This document shows positions 17,779 to 24,733 of a stretch of 35,008 nt of DNA, one piece after another. The stretch is from positions 1 through 35,008 of the forward strand of contig DKSD01000052.1 of NCBI GenBank assembly GCA_002473165.1, read 5' to 3'. The notes below the pieces were generated by a model. It did not search any database, had not been told where the DNA came from, and was given only the letters and a program-made list of their open reading frames with translations. Origin of the DNA: Succinatimonas sp. UBA7265. Its GTDB lineage: Bacteria > Pseudomonadota > Gammaproteobacteria > Enterobacterales > Succinivibrionaceae. The position numbers and the translations under genes are program-made. Every line of letters starts with the position of its first letter. Positions within the stretch are counted from its first letter, which is position 1.

Positions 17779-18500
17779 TGGCCGGCTCCTTTGAATTTAC
17801 CCAAGGCCGGCGCGATCTGGAAAAGACTGCCGGCATTGAAGAGCTGCTTTCAAAAATAAAAGGTTTTGTCTTTGACATCGACGGCACGCTTACGGACAGC
17901 ATCAGCTCCGTGATCGGCTGCGTCGGCCTTGCCTTTGACACTGAGGGGCTGCCGCACCCTGAGGATGACGCGGTGCGCGCCACGGTGGGCATGAAGCTTG
18001 AGGATGCGCTGTGCACGCTGCTTCCGCCTGAGCGCAAGGGCGAATACCTGAAATTTACGGACACCTACCGCAGCATCTTTATGAGCCGCCCGGAGTTTTA
18101 TGAATTCAGGCTGTTCCCCGGAGTGCTTGAAACCGTCAAAAAGCTCAAGGAGCGCGGATATAAAGTGAGTTTCGTTTCGGGACGTCAGCTCAAAGGGATC
18201 AAAAGGGTTTTAAGCACCACCGGGCTTGAGCCTTTCTCTGACGGCGCGACCGGCGGCGATGAGGGGCCGTCCAAGCCTGATCCGGCGCTGATGCGCATCA
18301 TGTGCGAACGCCTGGGCCTTAAACCTTGTGAAGTGCTGGGAGTCGGCGATGCGGGCATGGACGCGCAGATGGCCCACCGCGCGGGGGCTCCTGCACTGGG
18401 GGTTGAAAGCGGCGTGTGGAGCGGCGAGGCGCTGCTCAGCCTGCCGGATCCGCCGGAGCTGCTGCTGCCGTCGGCTGCCGATCTCGCAAAATGGCTGTGA
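17778..18500 (+). CDS. HAD-superfamily phosphatase (phosphoglycolate-phosphatase-like)
   Basis: The 240-residue haloacid dehalogenase-type hydrolase has motif I FDIDGTLTDS (nucleophile D33, acid D35), a helical cap (about 45-115), motif II in SFVSGRQ, Lys in SKPDP, and motif IV GVGDAGMDAQMA. The PGP-like sequence suggests a small phosphorylated metabolite as substrate, which is not identified. It is translated from the TGATG overlap with rluC, so the two form an operon. A 15-20 residue extension precedes the domain. A strong terminator follows 20 bp later. Confidence 0.9.
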   Translation: MAGSFEFTQGRRDLEKTAGIEELLSKIKGFVFDIDGTLTDSISSVIGCVGLAFDTEGLPHPEDDAVRATVGMKLEDALCTLLPPERKGEYLKFTDTYRSIFMSRPEFYEFRLFPGVLETVKKLKERGYKVSFVSGRQLKGIKRVLSTTGLEPFSDGATGGDEGPSKPDPALMRIMCERLGLKPCEVLGVGDAGMDAQMAHRAGAPALGVESGVWSGEALLSLPDPPELLLPSAADLAKWL

Positions 18501-18520
18501 AAGCCCTCAAAAAACTCATG

Positions 18521-18546
18521 AAAAAGGCGCCCTGCGGCGCCTTTTT
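18521..18546. terminator. Bidirectional intrinsic terminator
   Basis: The stem AAAAAGGCGCC / GGCGCCTTTTT around CTGC gives a hairpin with a T run on both strands. It serves the HAD gene (plus) and the secreted-protein gene (minus). Confidence 0.95.
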
Positions 18547-18560
18547 CGTGAGCACGGCAT

Positions 18561-19262
18561 TTATTTGCCGTTAGGGCAGCTGATGGTGTTCACCGCGCCG
18601 CGGGCGGTCACAAAGAGCGGGGCGTCGGGGAGCACGTGGTCGACCATAGCCATGACGCTTACCTTGCAGCCGGGGACGACGCGCGAGCGCTGATCGCGGG
18701 TGTAGTAGAGCGAGTCGATGATCGCGCTGTCTATAACATAGCTGCGGTCTTTGAACGTGTAATAGCGCGTGCCGCGGAAGTCGACGCGGTTGAGCTCAAG
18801 CTCGAGGTTTGAGAAGATGACCGGCATGCCGGCAAATTCCGTGAGCACCTTGGAGATGATGCGGTTGTCCACAAGCGTGCGCAGCAGATCGCGGTTTAAA
18901 GGAATGCCCACATCCGTGGCGCTGACGTTTTCCGTCCTCCAGCTGACCTCAGGTTTCTTGCCGCCGTAGTTCATGACGGTGAGCAGGCCTTCAAGCGGCT
19001 GGTTTATGGTGCCTGCAAGCCCGCGCGCCCCCGCGGGGAACACCGCCGTCACGGTCTGGTACTTAAGCCCGCGGGCATGCGCCGCCTCTTCTTCCTCGAT
19101 GCGGGATTTGCGGGCGGCGTCCAGCGTCTCGCCAGGCCCTAAGATCACCTCGTTTACCGAGTAGTGCATAGAATTGAACTTTTGGGTGAAAACATGGCCT
19201 TGCGCGCTCAGGGACAGCGATCCCAAAACGCAGGCGGCCACAACCAGCGCCGGCAGCCTCAT
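18561..19262 (-). CDS. Secreted protein of unknown function
   Basis: The 233-residue protein begins with a clear Sec signal peptide (MRLPALVVAACVLGSLSLSAQG), so the mature part should be periplasmic or surface-exposed. I recognise no family. An acidic stretch near 52-60 (IEEEEAAHA) and a predicted beta-rich core follow. Two Cys close the protein (PGCKVS and SCPNGK), possibly a C-terminal disulfide. A ribosome site GGAGGA precedes the ATG. The gene is transcribed alone, divergent from yceD, ending at the shared terminator. Its place inside the rluC-fab region suggests vertical inheritance in its lineage rather than transfer. Confidence 0.8.
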   Translation of the reverse strand: MRLPALVVAACVLGSLSLSAQGHVFTQKFNSMHYSVNEVILGPGETLDAARKSRIEEEEAAHARGLKYQTVTAVFPAGARGLAGTINQPLEGLLTVMNYGGKKPEVSWRTENVSATDVGIPLNRDLLRTLVDNRIISKVLTEFAGMPVIFSNLELELNRVDFRGTRYYTFKDRSYVIDSAIIDSLYYTRDQRSRVVPGCKVSVMAMVDHVLPDAPLFVTARGAVNTISCPNGK

Positions 19263-19367
19263 AACAGTCCTCCACGGTTGCGGATCCTGACCCTAGTGTA
19301 TACTTTTTGACAGCAGGGCACTGAGCGGCTCTCTCAGAATTCGGTCACAGATCAAAAGGCGGTGCAG

Positions 19368-19907
19368 ATGTCGGATTTAGCTTTTGCTAAGGTGGTGAGT
19401 TTTGACCGGGCGGTAAGCCAGGGGCTGTCATATGACACCTCGGTGGGCGCGGAGCATTTGCCGCGCCTTGGCGCCTCGTGCGAGGGGATCCTGGAGCCTG
19501 CCCGCGCCGTATTCAGATTCTTTCGCGATCTGCAGGGGCTGCGCACTATAGAGGGCGAGATCACATGCAAGGTCAGACTGCGCTGCCAGCGCTGCGGCGG
19601 TCAGATAGAGACTGAACTGCGCTCTAAATTCCGATCGACCTGCGATGAGGCCAAAGCCAAAAGCCTGCGCATCGACGACAGGCTCGATCTCGTGGCCGTG
19701 ACTGCAGCCGGGGATTTCGCGCTTTTGGACTATCTTGAGGACTGCCTGCTTTTGGAGCTGCCGTTTGCCCCGCGGCATGAGGATGGCGATCCGGCCTGCC
19801 GCGCCGGCGGGGAGTGGAGCTTTGGACAGATTGAGGACAAACGCCCCAATCCTTTTGCGGCGCTCTCAGCACTCAAAGGAGAACTCAAGGACTCCGGTTC
19901 CAGGTAA
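19368..19907 (+). CDS. yceD: YceD / DUF177 family protein (23S rRNA accumulation factor)
   Basis: The 179-residue protein belongs to the DUF177/YceD family, encoded directly before rpmF in most bacteria and linked to 23S rRNA accumulation and 50S assembly. The typical central element is LRCQRCGG (a CxxC-type pair), with an acidic C-terminal half containing DYLEDCLLLELPFAPRHED and the ending RPNPFAAL. The ATG at 19368 is preferred over an in-frame GTG at 19362 because AAAAGG is 8 nt from the ATG but only 2 nt from the GTG. A TATACT at 19299-19304 may be part of its promoter. Confidence 0.9.
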   Translation: MSDLAFAKVVSFDRAVSQGLSYDTSVGAEHLPRLGASCEGILEPARAVFRFFRDLQGLRTIEGEITCKVRLRCQRCGGQIETELRSKFRSTCDEAKAKSLRIDDRLDLVAVTAAGDFALLDYLEDCLLLELPFAPRHEDGDPACRAGGEWSFGQIEDKRPNPFAALSALKGELKDSGSR

Positions 19908-19926
19908 GCTGCTTTTTGCGGCGCTC

Positions 19927-19955
19927 TTGAAACACTCAAAGGGCGTGTTTATAAT
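19927..19955 (+). promoter_or_regulatory. Strong sigma70 promoter of rpmF
   Basis: TTGAAA (19927-19932) and a perfect TATAAT (19950-19955) are 17 bp apart. The start of transcription should be near 19962, giving a leader of about 88 nt. rpmF is thus expressed independently of yceD. Confidence 0.9.
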
Positions 19956-19968
19956 ATCGCGTTCAGAA

Positions 19969-20015
19969 CTGCCTTCCGGAGGCAGCTAAACTGCAGCGGC
20001 GTCGAGATGACGCCG
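19969..20015 (+). promoter_or_regulatory. Two hairpins in the rpmF leader
   Basis: The first hairpin (19969-19985) is CTGCC-TTCCGGA-GGCAG, close to the RNA 5' end. The second (19997-20015) has a perfect 7-bp stem CGGCGTC / GACGCCG around GAGAT. The SD AGGAG follows at about 20035. The leader could stabilise the mRNA or respond to ribosomal protein. Confidence 0.55.
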
Positions 20016-20049
20016 GTTATTTCTAGAAATTTTTAGGAGACAACCTACA

Positions 20050-20247
20050 ATGGCCGTTCAGCAGACTCACAAGTCCCGCGCCCGCCGTGACATGCGCCGT
20101 TCCCACGACGCCCTCACCGCCAGCCAGTTATCCGTCGACAAGACCTCAGGCGAGGTTCACATCCGTCACAACGTGACCGATGACGGTTACTATCGCGGGG
20201 TCAAATACGATCTTGAGGCGGCAAAGCCGCTGACCAAGCGCAAGTAA
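20050..20247 (+). CDS. rpmF: 50S ribosomal protein L32
   Basis: The 65-residue basic protein begins MAVQQTHKSRARRDMRRSHDAL, the conserved L32 opening. The middle has TGEVHIRH-like TSGEVHIRHNVTDDGYYRGVKY, and it ends KPLTKRK. It is slightly longer than E. coli L32 (57 residues). The gene has its own strong promoter and a structured leader. It is followed by a strong hairpin that may attenuate read-through into plsX, as expected for a highly expressed ribosomal gene ahead of a lipid gene. Confidence 0.97.
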   Translation: MAVQQTHKSRARRDMRRSHDALTASQLSVDKTSGEVHIRHNVTDDGYYRGVKYDLEAAKPLTKRK

Positions 20248-20289
20248 TCACTTTTTTGCGCAATAAATTCAGATAATCTTATCTTTAAG

Positions 20290-20331
20290 CGGGGTGTTTT
20301 GGCTAAACCCAAAACACCCCGTTTGAGTTTT
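20290..20331 (+). terminator. Terminator/attenuator between rpmF and plsX
   Basis: A 13-bp perfect stem (20290-20302 with 20309-20321) around CTAAAC is followed by TTTGAGTTTT. It probably sets a lower level of transcription into plsX and the fab genes. Confidence 0.9.
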
Positions 20332-20366
20332 AAGGGTCTTAAGGCAAAAAAGAGTGCGAGGATAAC

Positions 20367-21356
20367 ATGGCAGAGCGCAAGGCGGGGATCACAGTGGCTC
20401 TTGACGGCACCGGCGGCGACACCGATCGCCTCGGGGGCATAGTCAGGGCGGCGGAGTTTGCCCTGACGCTTTATCCCGCCATGCGCCTGATAGTTTTCGG
20501 CAGCCGCGAGCTGGAGCGCAGCCTGAAAAAAGCCCGGACAGGATCGCGCTGTCAGTTCCGCCTCGCCCCTGAATGCATCCCCCAGGACGAGGCGCCGCTT
20601 AAGGTGCTCGAGGGTTACCGCGACAGCGCCATGCGCAAGGCCGTGGAGGCCGTGCGCGACGGAGAGGCTCAGGCGGTGATCAGCGCAGGCGGCACCGGGC
20701 CTTTGGTGGCGCTGTCCCGCCATATTTTGGGGACGCTGGGCAGGATGCGCCCGGCGCTGTGCGCGCGCATCCCGGCAGGGGAGGGCAGGTTCAGCCTCAT
20801 GCTCGATTTGGGCGCGAACGCGCGCTCGAGCGCAGCCGATCTCTTAAGCTTTGCCAAACTCGGGACCGCGGCGGCCCGCGTCATGCTCAAAAACGCCGCC
20901 CCCGCGGTGAGCGTGCTCAATTTAGGCTCGGAGCTTTGCAAGGGCAACCGCACCGTGCTTGAGGCGCGCGATCTCATCGCTTCCTGCCGCGGGCTGCACT
21001 GCGGCGGCTTTGTCGAGGCTAACCAGCTCTTTACCGGCGACACCGACATCATTGTGACGGACGGTTTTACCGGCAACGTGGCGCTCAAAGCCGCCGAGGG
21101 CGTGGCGCGGATCATCGCGCACGGCCCGGGCATGAAGCGCTTTTTTGCCAGACTCGCCTTTCCGCAGTGGCTCGCGCCCTGGCAGTACAACGGCTCGCTG
21201 CTTTTGGGCGTCAAAGGCACCGTGGTCAAAAGTCACGCCAGCGCGCGCCAGGAGGCGCTGGCCGTCGCCATCGTAGAGGCTGCGCGCGCCGTCGAGGCCG
21301 GCCTTACGGAAAAAATGGCGGCCGATCCGCTGCTTTTGCAGCCGTCGCAAGCCTGA
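20367..21356 (+). CDS. plsX: Phosphate acyltransferase PlsX (divergent)
   Basis: PlsX converts acyl-ACP to acyl-phosphate for glycerophospholipid synthesis. The 329-residue protein has the family layout: VALDGTGGD near the start (VALDAMGGD in most), AVISAGGTGPLVA (usually SAGNTGALMA), LMLDLGANA, VLNLGSELCKGN and GFVEANQLFTGDTDIIVTDGFTGNVALKAAEG. Several otherwise invariant positions differ, but the frame is intact and the position between rpmF and fabH is canonical. The ATG at 20367 follows GAGGATAAC. I expect a working but diverged enzyme. Confidence 0.93.
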   Translation: MAERKAGITVALDGTGGDTDRLGGIVRAAEFALTLYPAMRLIVFGSRELERSLKKARTGSRCQFRLAPECIPQDEAPLKVLEGYRDSAMRKAVEAVRDGEAQAVISAGGTGPLVALSRHILGTLGRMRPALCARIPAGEGRFSLMLDLGANARSSAADLLSFAKLGTAAARVMLKNAAPAVSVLNLGSELCKGNRTVLEARDLIASCRGLHCGGFVEANQLFTGDTDIIVTDGFTGNVALKAAEGVARIIAHGPGMKRFFARLAFPQWLAPWQYNGSLLLGVKGTVVKSHASARQEALAVAIVEAARAVEAGLTEKMAADPLLLQPSQA

Positions 21357-21418
21357 CAGGGTGATTTTTGTTATCATTTCACAGCTGTTCACCTTTAATT
21401 TAGCAAGCGGGTACTTCA

Positions 21419-22375
21419 TTGTTTACCAGGATCCTAGGAACCGGCGGCTATCTGCCTGAGCAGATCCGCACCAATGCCGACCTTGAGAAGATGGTCGATA
21501 CGTCAGATGAATGGATCGTCGAGCGCACCGGGATCCGCGAGCGCCGCATCGCCTCCGCATCTGAGACCGCGGCCTTCATGGGAGCCGAGGCGGCAAAGCA
21601 GGCCTTGGAGGATGCCGGGCTTGAAGCCTCAGAGGTAGGCGCCGTGATCGTCGCCACGACCTCAGGGACCAACGCTTTCCCGTCCACGGCCTGCGAGATC
21701 GCGCTCAAACTTGGGATCACCGCGGTGCCCGCCTTTGACGTGGCCGCAGCCTGCGCCGGCTTCAGCTATGCCTACGCCATGGCCCACCAGATGATCCTCA
21801 CGGGCATGTGCCAAAACGTGCTGGTCGTGGGCTCCGATCTGCTCTCCCACGCCTGCGACCCGCACGATCGCACCACGATCATTCTCTTTGGCGACGGTGC
21901 GGGCGCCGTGGTGCTGGGCCGCTCTGAAACCGAGCAGGGCACATTGGCGGTAAGGCTCTCTTCCGATCCCTCCTGCGCCCCGCTGTTAAAGCTCCCGTTC
22001 CCCGAGCGCGGCGGCTTCAACGATGAGTCCTGGCTTTACATGAAAGGCAACGATGTCTTCCGCCACGCAGTGGTGTGCCTGTCAAAGCTCGTGACCGAAA
22101 CTCTGGAAATGGCGCATGTGGCGCCTGAGGAACTGGATTTCCTCGTGCCTCACCAGGCCAATCTGCGCATCATCGCGGCCACGGCCAAGCGCCTGCGCCT
22201 TGACATGTCGCAGGTGATCGTGACGCTCGACCGCCAGGGCAACACCTCGTCGGCCTCCGTGCCCCTTGCCCTGGATGAGGGGATCCGCACCGGCCGCATC
22301 AAGCGCGGCGATGTGCTGCTGCTCGAATCCTTCGGCGGCGGCTTTGCGTGGGGCTCGGCCCTGATCCGCTACTGA
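21419..22375 (+). CDS. fabH: Beta-ketoacyl-ACP synthase III (FabH)
   Basis: FabH starts fatty-acid synthesis by condensing acetyl-CoA with malonyl-ACP. The 318-residue protein follows the E. coli sequence closely from FTRILGTGGYLPEQIRTNADLEK. The catalytic triad is C112 (VAAACAGF), H245 (LVPHQANLR) and N275 (RQGNTSSAS). The C-terminal FGGGFAWGSALIRY is typical. The start codon is TTG at 21419, fixed by homology; the upstream ribosome site is weak (AAGCGGG), suggesting modest translation or coupling with plsX. Confidence 0.97.
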   Translation: MFTRILGTGGYLPEQIRTNADLEKMVDTSDEWIVERTGIRERRIASASETAAFMGAEAAKQALEDAGLEASEVGAVIVATTSGTNAFPSTACEIALKLGITAVPAFDVAAACAGFSYAYAMAHQMILTGMCQNVLVVGSDLLSHACDPHDRTTIILFGDGAGAVVLGRSETEQGTLAVRLSSDPSCAPLLKLPFPERGGFNDESWLYMKGNDVFRHAVVCLSKLVTETLEMAHVAPEELDFLVPHQANLRIIAATAKRLRLDMSQVIVTLDRQGNTSSASVPLALDEGIRTGRIKRGDVLLLESFGGGFAWGSALIRY

Positions 22376-22424
22376 CACCAATTTCAACGCCGCAAGTGCG
22401 GCAGCCCTTGGTTGGGCATTTACT

Positions 22425-22457
22425 AAGGAGATCAGCGCGAGGCGCTGAGACACAAGC
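22425..22457 (+). promoter_or_regulatory. Hairpin-spaced Shine-Dalgarno of fabD
   Basis: AAGGAG (22425-22430) is the only ribosome site before fabD, yet it lies 27 nt from the ATG. Between them a perfect 7-bp hairpin TCAGCGC-GAG-GCGCTGA occupies 22432-22448. Folding it away leaves 10 nt, a normal spacing. An in-frame TGA at 22446-22448 rules out an upstream start. Confidence 0.7.
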
Positions 22458-23393
22458 ATGAAGAAATTTGCAGCCGTTTTTCCGGGCCAGGGCTCACAGT
22501 CCGTGGGCATGTTCAGCGAGCTCATGGCAGAGAGCGTCGTCAAAAACACTTATGATGAGGCCTCGCAGGCGCTGGGCTATGACATGGCCGCGCTGACCTT
22601 AAACGGCCCTGAGGCCGAGCTCAACCGCACCGAAGTCACCCAGCCTGCGATCCTGACGGCCTCGGTTGCCGCATACAGGCTCTTAAAAGAGCGCACCGGC
22701 GCGGCTCCTGCGTGCATGGCCGGCCACTCTTTGGGCGAGTACAGCGCGCTGGTGTGCGCCGGGGCCTTGGAGTTCTCCGATGCCGTAAAGCTGGTGCGCC
22801 TGCGCGGCCAGGCCATGCAGGAAGCCGTTCCTGCGGGCAAGGGCGCCATGGCCGCCGTGCTCGGGCTTGACGACGAGGTGATAGTCGCAGGCTGCAAGGA
22901 GGCCTCCGCCCCGGGCGCCGAGGTCTGGGCCGCCAACTTCAACACCCCGGGCCAGGTCGTGATATCAGGCACCGCCGCAGGCGTTGCCAAAGCCTCTGAG
23001 CTTTTCACGGCCAAAGGCGCCAAGCGCGTCGTGCCGCTGGCCGTCTCCGCCCCGTCCCACTGTCCGCTCATGCAGAGCGCGGCCGACCGCCTCGGGAAGG
23101 CGCTCTCTGAGATCAAGGTAAGCGACGCCGCCGTGCCGGTTTACTCAAACGCTTTTGCCAAGCCTGAGACCGCGGCCTCTGAGATCGTCAAAGCCCTGGT
23201 GCTGCAATTAACCGGCCCGGTGCGCTGGGTTGAGACCGTCAAGGCCATAGGCGCCGCAGGCGCCGAAGTGCTCGTCGAGCTCGGCCCCAACCGTGTGCTC
23301 TCAGGCATGCTGCGCCGCATCGATCGCAGCCTCACGGCTGCCAACGTTTATGACCAGGCCTCCCTTGAGAAAGCCGTCGCGGCTTTGGCATAA
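22458..23393 (+). CDS. fabD: Malonyl-CoA:ACP transacylase (FabD)
   Basis: FabD loads malonate onto ACP. The 311-residue product matches the family throughout: FPGQGSQSVGM at 8-18, catalytic S91 in GHSLGEYSALVCAGAL, the Arg of VRLRGQAMQ near 117, and H201 in SAPSHCPLM. The start is fixed at 22458 by homology and by an in-frame stop just upstream. Its ribosome site is separated by a hairpin. It is the third gene of the plsX-fabH-fabD-fabG series. Confidence 0.97.
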   Translation: MKKFAAVFPGQGSQSVGMFSELMAESVVKNTYDEASQALGYDMAALTLNGPEAELNRTEVTQPAILTASVAAYRLLKERTGAAPACMAGHSLGEYSALVCAGALEFSDAVKLVRLRGQAMQEAVPAGKGAMAAVLGLDDEVIVAGCKEASAPGAEVWAANFNTPGQVVISGTAAGVAKASELFTAKGAKRVVPLAVSAPSHCPLMQSAADRLGKALSEIKVSDAAVPVYSNAFAKPETAASEIVKALVLQLTGPVRWVETVKAIGAAGAEVLVELGPNRVLSGMLRRIDRSLTAANVYDQASLEKAVAALA

Positions 23394-23403
23394 AGGATCA
23401 TTA

Positions 23404-23423
23404 AAAGGGAGCGCGCTCCCTTT
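23404..23423 (+). terminator. 20-bp perfect palindrome between fabD and fabG (weak terminator or processing site)
   Basis: A perfect 20-bp palindrome (AAAGGGAGCG and its complement) lies 10 bp after fabD. The transcript would form a stable hairpin, but only three U follow it, so it may stabilise the fabD 3' end or attenuate rather than stop transcription. Confidence 0.55.
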
Positions 23424-23443
23424 GTGCATTAGGAGCAAATCAC

Positions 23444-24190
23444 ATGTTCAAGCTCGATTTTACCGGCAAGACGGTGCTCGTCAGCGGGGCCTCCCGCGGC
23501 ATCGGCAAAGCGATCGCCCTCGCTTTCCATGAGCTGGGCGCCACGGTTTACGGCACGGCGACCTCGGAAAAGGGCGCTGCGGCCATCACGGAATATTTAG
23601 GCGGCCAGGGCTGCGGCCTGGTGATGAACGGCCTTGAGCCCCAGAGCGTTGCGAAGCTCTATGAGGATGTCGAGGCCAAGGCGGGAAACTGCCCGGATGT
23701 GCTGGTTAACAACGCCGGCATCACCCGCGACACGCTGCTCATGAGGATGAAGGATGAGGACTGGAATGCCGTCATCCAGTGCAACCTCAATGCCCACGTG
23801 CAGCTCTCAAAGCTCTGCGCGGCCAAGATGATGCGCCGGCGGTCGGGCCGGATCATCTCCATCGCCTCGATCGTAGGCGAGACCGGCAACGCCGGCCAGA
23901 CGAACTACGCGGCGGCCAAGGCCGGCCTTATCGGCTTCTCAAAGTCTTTGGCCAAGGAAGTGGCCTCGCGCGGCATCACCGTAAACTGCGTGGCTCCCGG
24001 CTTTGTGGCCACGGACATGACGGCCGCCTTAAAGCCCGAGCAGCTTAAGGCCTGGACGGACACCATCCCGTTAAAGCGCGCCGCCACCGCCGACGACATT
24101 GCCGGCGCCGTGGTCTTCCTGGCCTCCGATCTCGCCTCGTACATCACGGGCACTACTTTGGACGTCAACGGCGGACTGTACTGCGACTGA
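23444..24190 (+). CDS. fabG: 3-oxoacyl-ACP reductase (FabG)
   Basis: FabG is the NADPH-dependent ketoreductase of fatty-acid elongation. This classical SDR of 248 residues has SGASRGIG (14-21) for the dinucleotide, VNNAGITRDTLLMRMKDEDW, and catalytic S142, Y155 and K159 (NYAAAK). The ending YITGTTLDVNGGLYCD is typical of FabG. TAGGAG precedes the ATG. Confidence 0.96.
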   Translation: MFKLDFTGKTVLVSGASRGIGKAIALAFHELGATVYGTATSEKGAAAITEYLGGQGCGLVMNGLEPQSVAKLYEDVEAKAGNCPDVLVNNAGITRDTLLMRMKDEDWNAVIQCNLNAHVQLSKLCAAKMMRRRSGRIISIASIVGETGNAGQTNYAAAKAGLIGFSKSLAKEVASRGITVNCVAPGFVATDMTAALKPEQLKAWTDTIPLKRAATADDIAGAVVFLASDLASYITGTTLDVNGGLYCD

Positions 24191-24258
24191 TTTTTCCGGA
24201 ACTGTGAACGAGGCGCTAAATAAACAGGGCGCCACTACCAAAGACCAAATAAAACATA

Positions 24259-24264
24259 TATAAT
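24259..24264 (+). promoter_or_regulatory. Likely -10 box of acpP
   Basis: TATAAT within an AT-rich patch lies 100 bp upstream of acpP. The -35 region is not recognisable. An independent acpP promoter is usual, since ACP is made in large amounts. Confidence 0.5.
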
Positions 24265-24363
24265 TTGCGATAGTTTTATGGTTCAGGGCATAGGGTCCTG
24301 TGCACAAAACTGACTTTAGAGGACAGATATCTGCGCTTAGCGCTGAACTGATCAAGGAAACAA

Positions 24364-24600
24364 ATGAGCGATATTGAAGAGCGTGTTAAGAAGATTATTG
24401 TAGACCAGCTTGCCGTGAAGCCTGAGGACGTCGTTCCTAGCGCTTCCTTCGTTGATGACCTCGGCGCTGATTCACTGGATACTGTTGAGCTCGTGATGGC
24501 ACTTGAAGAAGAGTTCAAGACCGAGATCCCTGATGAGGAAGCTGAGAAGATCAACACCGTCCAGGCTGCGATCGACTACATCAAGGCCCACCAGGAATAA
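24364..24600 (+). CDS. acpP: Acyl carrier protein
   Basis: The 78-residue acidic ACP matches the usual length. S37 in GADSLDTVELVMALEEEF is the 4'-phosphopantetheine site. The frame starts MSDIEERVKKIIVDQLAV, as in E. coli. AAGGAAAC lies before the ATG. A leader of about 95 nt separates it from the probable promoter, and a hairpin follows the stop. Confidence 0.98.
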   Translation: MSDIEERVKKIIVDQLAVKPEDVVPSASFVDDLGADSLDTVELVMALEEEFKTEIPDEEAEKINTVQAAIDYIKAHQE

Positions 24601-24614
24601 CCTGCCGCCTGCGG

Positions 24615-24645
24615 AGGCGGGACAGGATCCCGCCTTCGGGTTTTG
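24615..24645 (+). terminator. Terminator/attenuator after acpP
   Basis: An 8-bp stem AGGCGGGA / TCCCGCCT is followed by TCGGGTTTT. It probably reduces transcription into fabF, consistent with the excess of ACP over the synthase. Confidence 0.7.
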
Positions 24646-24733
24646 GGCCTGGTTAATCTAAAGAAAGGAGAAGCGCGAACACTTCTCCGTCTTTTTATCT
24701 AATCTCTCATACAATTCACTGGAGACACCTAAG

